64,000 nt of DNA, taken from contig NZ_JBFEGN010000006.1 in the NCBI RefSeq assembly GCF_047228825.1, positions 1 through 64,000 on the forward strand. The letters run 5' to 3'. The position numbers and the translations under genes were made by a program. The stretch comes from Siminovitchia sp047228825. Lineage in GTDB: Bacteria; Bacillota; Bacilli; Bacillales; Bacillaceae_C. Shown in pieces: positions 34,871 to 43,531 of this stretch (position 1 is its first letter; each line of letters begins with the position of its first letter). The notes beneath the pieces were generated by a model. It was not told the DNA's origin. It did no database searches and worked only from the letters and a program-made list of their open reading frames with translations.

Positions 34871-35053
34871 TCATTGCACATACATCACCATGGCACTGAA
34901 GCAATACACTTGTTCATCTCCTGCTTCACCGAGCATCGCAATGTTGTATTTAATGTCAACGACGTCTTTTCTGTCCAGTCCGCTTAAAAAGTCGTTTATT
35001 TCTTCTTCAAGATCCTCCTCGTGCTCGCAATCAAACAGCTTTACCTGAAGCAC
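34871..35053 (-). CDS. Cse60-family sporulation protein
   Basis: This protein of about 60 residues matches the Cse60/YteV family: LQVKLFDCEHEEDLEEEINDFL and the C-terminal DEQVYCFSAMVMY. Cse60 of B. subtilis is a SigE-dependent sporulation gene of unknown function. GTG 35053 is chosen for the AGAGGTGGAG site; GTG 35062 is an alternative. It implies a spore-forming host. Confidence 0.8.
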   Translation of the reverse strand: MLQVKLFDCEHEEDLEEEINDFLSGLDRKDVVDIKYNIAMLGEAGDEQVYCFSAMVMYVQ

Positions 35054-35126
35054 AGTCTCCACCTCTCCGTTTTTTTAAGCATTATTTCCAAAATAATCAG
35101 ACTTCATGCTTGGAAATAAATAAATA

Positions 35127-35441
35127 TTAACGCTTCGGCTTCAACTCTCCGGTCCACTTGAGCATGCCGCCGGCCATGTTGACTATATGTTCATATCCTT
35201 GGGCCCAAAGATATTTACAAACTTGTCCGCTTCGGCCTCCGGATCGGCAAATAATAATATATTCATGTTTCGGATCGAGTTTGTCGAGATAATCCGGAAT
35301 ATCGCCCATCCGGATATGAACCGCTTCCGGAATCATCCCTTCAGCCACTTCCTCATCTTCCCGGACGTCAATTAAATGCAGCGTTTCCCCTTTTTCAAGC
35401 CGTTCTTTTACCTCATCAGGCGTAATTGTTTTTATATTCAT
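35127..35441 (-). CDS. ytwF: Rhodanese-like protein YtwF
   Basis: This 104-residue single-domain rhodanese has active-site cysteine C65 in IIICRSGGRSGQVC and an N-terminal HLIDVREDEE. It probably handles persulfide sulfur or acts in thiol redox. It is directly downstream of leuS in reverse order on the same strand but separated by leuS on one side and a terminator at 35489-35516. It therefore reads away from leuS with its own signals. Confidence 0.88.
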   Translation of the reverse strand: MNIKTITPDEVKERLEKGETLHLIDVREDEEVAEGMIPEAVHIRMGDIPDYLDKLDPKHEYIIICRSGGRSGQVCKYLWAQGYEHIVNMAGGMLKWTGELKPKR

Positions 35442-35488
35442 TTTGACACCTTCCCCTATAAGAAATCTTTATGCTTATAACAAGTAAG

Positions 35489-35516
35489 AAAAGCCTCGGG
35501 CAGTTGAGGCTTTTCT
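35489..35516 (-). terminator. Terminator of leuS
   Basis: The stem AAAAGCCTC / GAGGCTTTT with an 8-base loop and T-rich flank lies directly after the leuS stop and before ytwF. Confidence 0.85.
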
Positions 35517-35519
35517 TCA

Positions 35520-37934
35520 TCAATTCGCAACGATATTCACCAATTTGCCTGGCACTGCAATCACTTTCCTGATGGTCTTTCCTTCAATGAGCGATTTTAT
35601 TTTCCCATCGTTTTTTGCCGCTTCTTCAAGCTCTTCCTTGCTTGCCTCACGGGAAACGACCAATTTGGACCTTACTTTCCCGTTAATTTGGACGACAATT
35701 TCCACTTCATCGGAAACAAGTTTCGCTTCGTCGTATTGAGGCCAAGGCTCATAGGAAATCGACTCTTCATGGCCGAGCTTTTGCCATAATTCCTCCGCAA
35801 TATGCGGAGCAATTGGAGATAACAGCTTCACGAAGCCTTCGATATATTCTTTTGGAAGAGTTTCTGCTTTATATGCTTCATTAATGAACACCATCAATTG
35901 CGAAATGGCAGTGTTAAAATGCATCGCTTCAAAGTCTTCCGTCACTTTTTTGACCGTTTGATGATATACTTCCTCAAGCTGTCGGCCCGTTTGAACACTT
36001 ACTTTATCCGTAAGCTTTCCATCTTCGGCAACGAGCAGGCGCCAAATTCGGTCCAAGAAACGGCGGGCTCCGTCGAGGCCGGTCGTTGACCATGCAGCCG
36101 ACGCTTCAGGGGGCCCCATGAACATTTCATATAGTCGGAGAGTGTCTGCTCCGTGGCTTTCAATAATATCATCCGGGTTGACGACATTTCCTTTTGATTT
36201 ACTCATTTTTTCATTGTTTTCCCCAAGAATCATCCCTTGGTTAAACAATTTTTGGAACGGCTCTTTTGTCGGGACAACACCAAGATCGTATAAGAATTTA
36301 TGCCAAAAACGGGCGTACAGCAAATGGAGTACGGCATGCTCGGCTCCGCCGATATACACATCAACGGGCAGCCAGCTTTGCAACAACTTCTTATCAGCCA
36401 GCTCCTTGTCATTATTCGGGTCGATAAACCTCAAGTAATACCAGCAGCTTCCAGCCCATTGCGGCATCGTATTCGTTTCCCTGCGGCCCTTTTTCCCTGT
36501 CGCCGGGTCTTCCACGTGAAGCCAGTCAGTCATATTGGCAAGCGGGGACTCACCGGTTCCCGATGGTTTAATTTCATCTGTTTCAGGCAATAAAACCGGG
36601 AGCTGGTCTTCTGGAACGGCTGTCATCGTACCATCTTCCCAATGGATGATCGGGATCGGCTCTCCCCAGTAGCGCTGGCGGCTGAACAGCCAATCGCGCA
36701 AACGGTAAGTGACTTTTCTTTTGCCATGCCCTTCCTTTTCAAGCCAATTGATCATCTTTTCGATCGCTTCTTCAAGCCCCAAGCCGTCCAGGAATCCGGA
36801 ATTTACGTGCGGGCCGTCGCCGACATACGCTTCTTCTTCAATATTGCCGCCGGAAACGACTTCTTTAATGTCCAACCCGAATTTTTGGGCAAATTCATAG
36901 TCTCTTTCATCGTGCGCGGGAACAGCCATAATGGCACCAGTGCCATAGGAAGCCAACACATAATCCGCTATCCAAATCGGCATTTTTTCGCGGTTTGCCG
37001 GGTTGATGGCATAAGCCCCTGTAAAAACACCTGTTTTTTCTTTGGAAAGATCGGTTCTTTCCAGGTCGCTTTTGGATTTAATGTTGTCAATATAAGCTTC
37101 CACTTCCGATTTTTGTTCAGCAGTCGTAATTTTGGCAACGAGTTCATGCTCGGGAGCAAGTACCGCGTATGTCGCTCCAAACAAAGTATCCGGCCGGGTT
37201 GTAAAAGCCGTAAATGTTTCGTTGTGGCCGTCGATGGAAAAAGTGATTTCCGCTCCTTCGGAACGGCCAATCCAGTTGCGCTGCATATCTTTAATGCTTT
37301 CCGGCCAATCGAGCTCATCCAAATCTTCAATCAGGCGGTCCGCATATTTTGTAATTCTTAGAATCCATTGTTTCATCGGACGGCGTTCAACAGGATGGCC
37401 GCCGCGTTCACTTTTTCCGTCAATCACTTCCTCATTGGCAAGTACGGTGCCGAGTGCCGGGCACCAGTTGACCGGCACTTCATCAACATAGGCAAGCCCG
37501 TGCTCAAACAGTTTCAGAAAAATCCACTGTGTCCACTTGTAATAGGCAGGATCCGTCGTGTTAATTTCCCGGTCCCAATCATAGGAAAAACCGAGCGACT
37601 TGATTTGTTTTCGAAACGTATTGATATTATGCTCGGTAAATTCGGCCGGGTCATTTCCCGTATCAATTGCGTATTGTTCGGCCGGAAGACCGAACGCATC
37701 CCACCCCATCGGGTGGAGGACGTTATACCCTTGCATCCGCTTCATGCGGGCAAGAATGTCCGATGCCGTATAGCCCTTCGGATGCCCGACATGAAGTCCT
37801 GCCCCTGAAGGATACGGAAACATATCAAGTGCATAAAATTTCTTTTTCCCTTCATTTTTAGTTGTTCTAAACGTTTTGTTTTCTTCCCAAAAGCGCTGCC
37901 ATTTTTGCTCGATCTCTTTATGGTCGTAACTCAT
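35520..37934 (-). CDS. leuS: Leucyl-tRNA synthetase
   Basis: This 804-residue class Ia synthetase charges tRNA-Leu. The HIGH-type motif HVGH is at residues 48-51 (PSGAGLHVGHPKGY), and KMSKS is in NNEKMSKSKGNVV near residue 580. The CP1 editing region includes the threonine-rich peptide TTRPDTLFGATY. The length is standard for Bacillus LeuS. Expression is controlled by the T-box leader at 37968-38235. Confidence 0.97.
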   Translation of the reverse strand: MSYDHKEIEQKWQRFWEENKTFRTTKNEGKKKFYALDMFPYPSGAGLHVGHPKGYTASDILARMKRMQGYNVLHPMGWDAFGLPAEQYAIDTGNDPAEFTEHNINTFRKQIKSLGFSYDWDREINTTDPAYYKWTQWIFLKLFEHGLAYVDEVPVNWCPALGTVLANEEVIDGKSERGGHPVERRPMKQWILRITKYADRLIEDLDELDWPESIKDMQRNWIGRSEGAEITFSIDGHNETFTAFTTRPDTLFGATYAVLAPEHELVAKITTAEQKSEVEAYIDNIKSKSDLERTDLSKEKTGVFTGAYAINPANREKMPIWIADYVLASYGTGAIMAVPAHDERDYEFAQKFGLDIKEVVSGGNIEEEAYVGDGPHVNSGFLDGLGLEEAIEKMINWLEKEGHGKRKVTYRLRDWLFSRQRYWGEPIPIIHWEDGTMTAVPEDQLPVLLPETDEIKPSGTGESPLANMTDWLHVEDPATGKKGRRETNTMPQWAGSCWYYLRFIDPNNDKELADKKLLQSWLPVDVYIGGAEHAVLHLLYARFWHKFLYDLGVVPTKEPFQKLFNQGMILGENNEKMSKSKGNVVNPDDIIESHGADTLRLYEMFMGPPEASAAWSTTGLDGARRFLDRIWRLLVAEDGKLTDKVSVQTGRQLEEVYHQTVKKVTEDFEAMHFNTAISQLMVFINEAYKAETLPKEYIEGFVKLLSPIAPHIAEELWQKLGHEESISYEPWPQYDEAKLVSDEVEIVVQINGKVRSKLVVSREASKEELEEAAKNDGKIKSLIEGKTIRKVIAVPGKLVNIVAN

Positions 37935-37967
37935 TAAGATGATGCCTCCTACCTTATACTAAATAGA

Positions 37968-38235
37968 AAAACCCCTCATCCCGGTAATAATCCTGGGACG
38001 AGAGGTGTGTTTTCTCCCGCGGTACCACCCATGTTAGCGTATAGCCCGCTCACTTCATAGATCCTTAACGCAGAGAACGGCAAGCATTACCGGAAAAGGC
38101 GGGATAAACCGTTTTCTTTCACACCTGCAACCCGAAAGGGGAGTTCCTGATGGTCCCGGTTGGCTTCCACCTGCCGCCAACTCTCTGAAAACAGGGTGAC
38201 ATCAATACTGGTCCTTCGTTACCGTTTTAAAATAT
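37968..38235 (-). ncRNA. T-box leader of leuS (leucine specifier CTC)
   Basis: On the minus strand the leader shows an AGTA motif, GGTGGAAGCC, the T-box GGGTGGTACCGCG, and a terminator stem (CCTCTCGTCCC / GGGATGAGGGG) followed by TTTTT. A TGATG/CATCA helix next to GAACTC places the specifier codon CTC (Leu) at positions 38143-38141. Uncharged tRNA-Leu would pair with the T-box and prevent termination. The specifier call is by motif, not by folding. Confidence 0.92.
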
Positions 38236-38324
38236 TATATTATCTTTATACCCCATTGTAGACAATTTTAGACAGGTTTTCAAGCCCATCCCGATGCTAA
38301 TGATGAATCATTTTATTTATGCTA

Positions 38325-38375
38325 ATTTGAGCGGTGCCCCGACTCGCATTCTACAATGGGGGGCACCGCTCAAAT
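38325..38375. repeat. Perfect 16-bp hairpin downstream of ytzC
   Basis: ATTTGAGCGGTGCCCC and its exact complement are separated by a 19-base loop. No T tract follows on the minus strand, so its use as a standard terminator is uncertain, though it sits just past the ytzC stop. Confidence 0.75.
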
Positions 38376-38381
38376 CACTTC

Positions 38382-38672
38382 TTAATGCCACGTGCTGTAT
38401 ACTGTACGGTCATGGTTCAGGAGAATCATTTTGTTTTGCAGCTGCTGAATTTTCAGGCGGACCCTGTACAGCCGTTCGCGCTGACCGGGGTTGGCGCTTT
38501 CAGATATTTTTCGAAGCTGGACGAGCATGGCTTCAAGTTCCTGCAGCGCATCGCTGTATTCCACATCATGGTAATGCTCCTGTCTGCTTCCTTCATCATA
38601 TTGCTCTTCCGCAAACATAATGGCCGATTCACAGCGGTTGATAAATTGTTCAATCGTCTGCCTCGTCGCCAT
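38382..38672 (-). CDS. ytzC: DUF2524 protein YtzC
   Basis: This 96-residue helical cytosolic protein (TIEQFINRCESAIMFAEEQY, YSDALQELEAMLVQL) belongs to the small DUF2524 family, known as YtzC next to ytqB in B. subtilis. No function is known. GAGG precedes the ATG. It is divergent from ytqB. Confidence 0.8.
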   Translation of the reverse strand: MATRQTIEQFINRCESAIMFAEEQYDEGSRQEHYHDVEYSDALQELEAMLVQLRKISESANPGQRERLYRVRLKIQQLQNKMILLNHDRTVYSTWH

Positions 38673-38787
38673 TCCATAACCCTCCTCTTTTTTCGACGGG
38701 CTTTCAGGCTCGTCTTCCTGTAGTTTGTACTCAAATCTTGACGGTTATGTTACAATTTTGTATGAATTCTTGAGGAGGAGCTAAACC

Positions 38788-39360
38788 ATGAATCTGGAAG
38801 GGGTACTTTCTTTTACAAGGACCGTCATGCAGAGGGTTGTGCGGCCCGGCGGTTTTGTTGTAGATGCAACTGTCGGAAATGGCCATGACACACTGTTTTT
38901 GGCACAGCTTGTCGGGGAAAAAGGCCAGGTGTTTGGATACGATATTCAACAAGAAGCGATTGCCCATACGAAAAAACAATTGCGGGAACGCGGACTGCTT
39001 GAACGCGTTACTTTATTTCAAACTGGCCATGAACATATTTCTGAAACGATTCCCGAACAAATTCACGGGAGTCTAAGCGGAGCCATGTTTAACCTTGGTT
39101 ATTTGCCTGGCGGGGATAAATCTATTGTTACCAAGGCGGAAACGACAATCATGGCGGTCAATCAGTTGTTGAAAATGATGGCTTCAGGCGGCATTATCGT
39201 TCTCGTTGTATACCATGGCCACAAAGAGGGGGAGAAAGAACGTGACCAGCTTATCGAATTTTCCCGGAGCCTGGACCAAGATGTCGTACAAGTCCTCCAA
39301 TATGCTTTCATCAACCAAAGAAACAATGCACCCTTCGTTCTTGCTTTTGAAAAAAAATAA
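38788..39360 (+). CDS. ytqB: YtqB class I SAM-dependent methyltransferase
   Basis: This 190-residue Rossmann methyltransferase has SAM-binding motif FVVDATVGNGHDTLFLAQL, an acidic ribose-contacting residue after VFGYDIQ, and AMFNLGYLPGGDKSIVT. YtqB orthologues bind SAM, and homologues (MnmM) methylate the tRNA wobble derivative nm5s2U to mnm5s2U. That role would be inferred by homology. The start has GAGGAGGAG. Confidence 0.88.
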   Translation: MNLEGVLSFTRTVMQRVVRPGGFVVDATVGNGHDTLFLAQLVGEKGQVFGYDIQQEAIAHTKKQLRERGLLERVTLFQTGHEHISETIPEQIHGSLSGAMFNLGYLPGGDKSIVTKAETTIMAVNQLLKMMASGGIIVLVVYHGHKEGEKERDQLIEFSRSLDQDVVQVLQYAFINQRNNAPFVLAFEKK

Positions 39361-39484
39361 ATAGAAAAATTTTATCCAGTTGCAGCTGGTCCCTGGGAAA
39401 CATGGCTGACATACTCACCCTTTAAAAGTACTCCAAATGTTCTCCATTCGGAGCAATTGCTTCATTGAACGGATCACCCCCTTT

Positions 39485-39511
39485 TCACAGGCATGAGGCC
39501 TGTCTTTTTTT
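39485..39511 (+). terminator. Terminator before the HAD gene
   Basis: The short stem ACAGGC/GCCTGT with a 5-base loop is followed by a run of T, about 125 bases after ytqB. Confidence 0.6.
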
Positions 39512-39518
39512 CGCTTTT

Positions 39519-39546
39519 TTGTCTGCGTCTTTTCCTGTCGTATAAT
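39519..39546 (+). promoter_or_regulatory. SigA-like promoter
   Basis: TTGTCT (39519-39524), a 16-base spacer and a perfect TATAAT (39541-39546) precede the small frame and the HAD phosphatase. Confidence 0.6.
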
Positions 39547-39613
39547 GTTTAGCTTTTCCCCTACAGGGTATTACCGTTATTGACACTTTTTGCAAACGGA
39601 AAGGGGATAGCAG

Positions 39614-39712
39614 ATGATTAAAAGGGCACTATTTATATCCGATCATGGCGGATATAGCAAGCAGAAAATTCCAATGGGATTCATTAATAAAAGATGTGAT
39701 GGGGATTTATAA
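39614..39712 (+). pseudogene. 32-codon frame, possible glycosyltransferase remnant or leader peptide
   Basis: It has a good AAAGGGG ribosome binding site and ends 11 bases before the HAD gene. The N-terminus MIKRALFISDHG resembles the first strand of GT-B glycosyltransferases of the sucrose-phosphate synthase type, which are often partners of S6PP-like phosphatases. The rest (ending INKRCDGDL) shows no domain. A collapsed gene with an internal deletion, or simply a leader peptide, are both possible. Confidence 0.35.
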
Positions 39713-39723
39713 GGAGGTCGTTA

Positions 39724-40473
39724 ATGCCCATGGTGCACTTGTTGGCCACGGACTTGGATGGCACCCTGGTTGGCGACAGGACAGGGTTGAAAAAACTGCT
39801 CGCCTATTTGGATAGCAAACCTTATGAAGTCAAGCTGGTTTATGTTACAGGGAGACATCTTCATTCCGCCCTGACTCTAATCAGCAAGGAACAATTGCCG
39901 CACCCGGATGCTCTTATTACAGACATCGGCACTTCCATTTATACAGGGGCCGCTTTGATCATGGACGAAAGTTGGGATCTACAAATGAAGCTTCATTGGA
40001 AACCGGAAAAAATCAAAAAAATCGCGGGAACTTGTGAAGGCTTAATCCCCCAGCTTTTGCCGGATGACCGCCGGCTTTCATATGTTGTTTCCTCCGATGC
40101 CCCAGTGAAAGAGTTTCAGATCAAATTGAAGGAAGCAGACATTTCCCATAAATTTGTTTTTAGCGCCAACCGGTATATAGACATTCTTCCCAAAAAGAGC
40201 GGGAAAGGGAATGCTTTAAAATATGTGCTCAAACAGTATTTTTCTGATCAGGTCCGAGTGTTGATTGCCGGTGATACCGGAAATGACGAAGACATGCTGG
40301 CGCTCGGGCACCCGGCTGTCATTGTCGGCAATGGCCATAGCGAATTATACAGGCTTGAAGAATATCCTTTCATCTACCGGGCTGAACAGCATTATGCCGG
40401 AGGAATCCAGGAAGCTTGGGAATATTTTTATGCATCTGAGAACTTGGCAGCAAATTCTGAAGTGGAGCAATGA
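39724..40473 (+). CDS. HAD-IIB hydrolase, sucrose-phosphate-phosphatase-like
   Basis: This 249-residue protein has HAD motif I at LATDLDGTLVGD, motif II-like VYVTGRHL, the conserved lysine in LPKKSGKGNALKYVL and motif IV IAGDTGNDEDML. The overall pattern is that of S6PP/mannosylglycerate-phosphatase proteins (HAD type IIB). It probably dephosphorylates a disaccharide or glycoside phosphate made as an osmolyte. The expected synthase gene is absent, with only a 32-codon frame upstream. It has a strong AAGGAGGTCG site. Confidence 0.8.
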   Translation: MPMVHLLATDLDGTLVGDRTGLKKLLAYLDSKPYEVKLVYVTGRHLHSALTLISKEQLPHPDALITDIGTSIYTGAALIMDESWDLQMKLHWKPEKIKKIAGTCEGLIPQLLPDDRRLSYVVSSDAPVKEFQIKLKEADISHKFVFSANRYIDILPKKSGKGNALKYVLKQYFSDQVRVLIAGDTGNDEDMLALGHPAVIVGNGHSELYRLEEYPFIYRAEQHYAGGIQEAWEYFYASENLAANSEVEQ

Positions 40474-40718
40474 ATAGCCTTCGAAGAGAAGGTTTTACCT
40501 TTTGCGGTCATGTCTTTCAGCTTTTCCTTGGACCAGGGGCATCGCCTTCGCTTCTATTTTTGACACTCCCCGCCAAGATGGCAAGAGGGGCTGTAAAAAA
40601 AAAGCGCCCCTTAGTCCCTTCCTGGGAATAGCGGAGTGAAGCAGGCAATGATACAGCCCCAATTGATGATGTACATCCACCAATCTTTTTTCGATGGGAA
40701 AATACATCAGCCCCCTCT

Positions 40719-41816
40719 TTATTTAACGGAAGAGGACAACTCTTTTGAAGTCCCCATCAGTATTCTTTGGACAGCCCTGTAGGCCCGTCCGTTCCAATAA
40801 AAAAAGTAGCTGATGAAGCCGCCCCGTTTCATGATTTTTCTAGCCATCGATTTAACGCTTTCCTGCTGATGAACTTTATGGTCGGACAAATAAATGCCGA
40901 GCAGGCCCCTGTTGATCAAACGATGGAATTTCCTGTCAGGCAGATTTTTCGTATGCTTGTCAGCTTCATCCAAAAAATGGATAAATCTGTTTAACATTTC
41001 TTCATTATTTTTATAGTAAAAGCAAAAATTCAAATCTCCGCCTTCTCTATCCTCATCCTGGTCGATGAAGTAATCGAGCAAAATATGCAGGCCCTGTATA
41101 TAGGGAAAATACCCATCTCGAATCATGTGGGCATGTTCTTCCAGAAAATTGTACCTCATGGCGTAAGATACGAGACAGAAAATCCCCAAAGTGGAGCCCG
41201 AACAAGCGGAAAATTCATGCCATCCCATCTTTGGCAATCCCCGTTCATATTTGGCAAACCAATTTTTCAAACGGGCCTCCCGCTCTTCCGTTCGAACATG
41301 CTTATGTATTTGCAAATCACAATAATATGTGCACAGTTCAAATAAATGGGGTTTGATCGTTTCGTAATGGGGAACATTTTCAAGAACGGATTGGCACGTC
41401 TTCATTAAATCAGCCAGGTAGCCGCCATCATCCCGGTCCTCCCGATAACGGTAATAATCCCGCTGCGGTGCACCGATTGTCAACGCGTCTTCCATTGCTT
41501 CATGAAGCGCGGCGAAATCTTTCGGATCAAGAGAAGTGCTCCGGTCGCATAGATTATCCAGGTAGTCGCTGATCGTTTGATAGGCGACGATAAATTTGAT
41601 CGCGTCCCTCTTTTTTTCCAGCGCGGCCAGCGCCATGATCGCTCCGCCCTCACAATGAAACATTTTTTGTTCAATGCTGGCCAAAGCCTGCTGTCTCAGT
41701 TCGTTGTTTGGTATTGCCTCCGCACGCTGTTTCCAGTAACCGAGTTCTGTATGAACAGCTGGCATAATTTTGCGGTATACTTTATTCATTAATGTAATCG
41801 GATGAGTTGGCAGCAT
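40719..41816 (-). CDS. ytpB: DUF2600 terpene synthase YtpB
   Basis: This protein of about 365 residues in the DUF2600 family corresponds to B. subtilis YtpB, tetraprenyl-beta-curcumene synthase, which cyclises all-E-tetraprenyl diphosphate to a C35 sesquarterpene. The acidic segment ISDYLDNLCDRSTSLD is a plausible metal-diphosphate site. The start is uncertain (ATG 41816, matching MLPTHPITLM, or ATG 41825) behind ATGAGGTG. It is linked with ytpA upstream. Confidence 0.88.
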   Translation of the reverse strand: MLPTHPITLMNKVYRKIMPAVHTELGYWKQRAEAIPNNELRQQALASIEQKMFHCEGGAIMALAALEKKRDAIKFIVAYQTISDYLDNLCDRSTSLDPKDFAALHEAMEDALTIGAPQRDYYRYREDRDDGGYLADLMKTCQSVLENVPHYETIKPHLFELCTYYCDLQIHKHVRTEEREARLKNWFAKYERGLPKMGWHEFSACSGSTLGIFCLVSYAMRYNFLEEHAHMIRDGYFPYIQGLHILLDYFIDQDEDREGGDLNFCFYYKNNEEMLNRFIHFLDEADKHTKNLPDRKFHRLINRGLLGIYLSDHKVHQQESVKSMARKIMKRGGFISYFFYWNGRAYRAVQRILMGTSKELSSSVK

Positions 41817-41833
41817 ATTGGACATCACCTCAT

Positions 41834-42640
41834 TTAGTTACCATTATACTCTATCAGAAGCAGCTCGTTGTGAATAAAATTCTTTGCATATTCAAATATG
41901 AGCTCTCTTTCAGGCTCATTGAAAATTTCATGATAACACTTCGGCCATTCTTTATAAAGCTTTTCGGTGATCGTGAGCCGATTAAACCAATCGGCCACGT
42001 CCTCTTTGTCTACAATTTTATCATCTCCGCCCTGCATGACCAAAAGAGGAACATCCGGAAAGGTTGAAATGTTTGTGAAAGCTGCCTTCATCGCTTTTAA
42101 AAGTTCTCTGTACCAGCGGACAGATACTTTTGTAACAAATAAACTGTCGTTTAAAGCCCGGTCCTTTACATCCTCGTTCCTTGTAACCAAGTCAACATTT
42201 AAATTGCTTTTTACCTTGATCTCCGGAGCGATCCAGTTCAAGCCGACAGATAAGGCGTTGACCGGCAGCGGCGGATACTCCGCAAGCCCCAGGCAAGGAG
42301 ATGAAAGAATGACGCCTGCAGGCTTTATTTTTCTTTCCTGAAGAAGCCTGATGACTGTCAGACCGCCCATGCTGTGGCCAAGAAGAAATACGGGCAGTGC
42401 ATACTTTTCGGCTTCCTCAATCCAGTTTTCCACTTCGATAATGTATTCGTTAAAAGAGTCGATATGGCCCCTTTGCGAGCGGGTTGTCAGCCCCTGTCCC
42501 GGCAAATCTCCCGTTACAATATGAAAATGGTTCACACGCCACATTTCTATGAGCCATCCGTAACGCCGATGGTGTTCCATGGCACCGTGAACAAGGACGA
42601 TAACCGCGCGGGCTTTCCCTTCAGCTTCCCATTTTCTCAT
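41834..42640 (-). CDS. ytpA: Alpha/beta hydrolase YtpA (lysophospholipase-like)
   Basis: This 268-residue serine hydrolase has nucleophile elbow LLGHSMGGLTV, an oxyanion-side VHGAMEHHRRYGW and the catalytic aspartate region VMQGGDDKIVD, followed by YHEIFNEPER (His). B. subtilis YtpA is a phospholipase-type enzyme implicated in making the lysophospholipid antibiotic bacilysocin. It sits 17 bases before ytpB in one transcription unit, as in B. subtilis. Confidence 0.88.
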   Translation of the reverse strand: MRKWEAEGKARAVIVLVHGAMEHHRRYGWLIEMWRVNHFHIVTGDLPGQGLTTRSQRGHIDSFNEYIIEVENWIEEAEKYALPVFLLGHSMGGLTVIRLLQERKIKPAGVILSSPCLGLAEYPPLPVNALSVGLNWIAPEIKVKSNLNVDLVTRNEDVKDRALNDSLFVTKVSVRWYRELLKAMKAAFTNISTFPDVPLLVMQGGDDKIVDKEDVADWFNRLTITEKLYKEWPKCYHEIFNEPERELIFEYAKNFIHNELLLIEYNGN

Positions 42641-42910
42641 GTTGAAAAACTCCTCGCCTAATATTTTTTAAGAACATCAATGAAATGATTGAGTCTCCTT
42701 CTTTTTATGATACGTATACATTCCCCTTTTTCTCCTTGAAGAATCTCGCAACACTTTTTCCACTATTTTCGTTAAGATAGAGATAGATCAATGGTTAGGA
42801 AAAACGCTGGTGCGTCTTTCCCAGACGCCGGAGGTCAGAAGCCGGATTGGTACCAATTTGCAAAAGAGCAAATTTATACAATCTTAACTTTCAAGAAAGG
42901 ATGTTTCATT

Positions 42911-43426
42911 ATGGCTATTTACCCTTACAACGGAAAAACACCGAAAATTGCACCATCCGTGTTTATTGCGGATTATGCGACCATCACCGGTGATGTCATC
43001 ATCGGGGAGGATTCGAGCGTTTGGTTTAATTGTGCCATTCGCGGGGATGTTGCCCCAACAATCATCGGTAAAAAAGTAAACATTCAAGACAATTCTGTTC
43101 TGCACCAAAGCCCCGGGAACCCGCTTATTATCGAGGATGAAGTGACAGTGGGGCATCAAGTGATCCTCCATAGTTGTATTATAAGAGAAAAAGCCCTAAT
43201 TGGCATGGGATCCATCATTTTGGATCAGGCGGAAATCGGGGAGGGTGCCTTCATAGGAGCCGGCAGCCTCATTCCCCAAGGAAAAGTGATCCCTGCAAAC
43301 ACGGTTGCCTTTGGCCGGCCGGCAAAAGTGATCCGCAAAGTGACAGATGCCGACAGGGCAGAAATGAAGAGAATTTCAAGAGAATACGCTGAAAAAGGCG
43401 CTTATTATAAATCATTGCAAAAATAG
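42911..43426 (+). CDS. ytoA: Gamma-carbonic-anhydrase-like protein YtoA
   Basis: This 171-residue left-handed beta-helix protein has hexapeptide repeats (GDVIIGEDSSVWFNCAIRGD) and a C-terminal helix. The three zinc histidines are present (SVLHQ, then VGHQVILH). It belongs to the gamma-CA/YrdA/PaaY family; CO2 hydration is plausible but some relatives are inactive. The start at 42911 follows AAAGGATG; an open frame 120 bases further upstream is not supported. Confidence 0.87.
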   Translation: MAIYPYNGKTPKIAPSVFIADYATITGDVIIGEDSSVWFNCAIRGDVAPTIIGKKVNIQDNSVLHQSPGNPLIIEDEVTVGHQVILHSCIIREKALIGMGSIILDQAEIGEGAFIGAGSLIPQGKVIPANTVAFGRPAKVIRKVTDADRAEMKRISREYAEKGAYYKSLQK

Positions 43427-43531
43427 TGGAACGTTCACATAATTGTCAGTACATGAGCGTTAAAGCTTTCCTTATTTTTGCCGATTAAAACAATAAGCAG
43501 TAAATGATTTGTTATAAACCAGGTGATGATA

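Noticed and set aside
40495..40707. 70-codon minus-strand frame after ytpB with AGAGGGGG upstream
   Set aside because: The binding site is only four bases from the ATG, the peptide has no family features, and the frame runs through a G/C-rich hairpin near poly-A. Probably spacer or a decayed gene.
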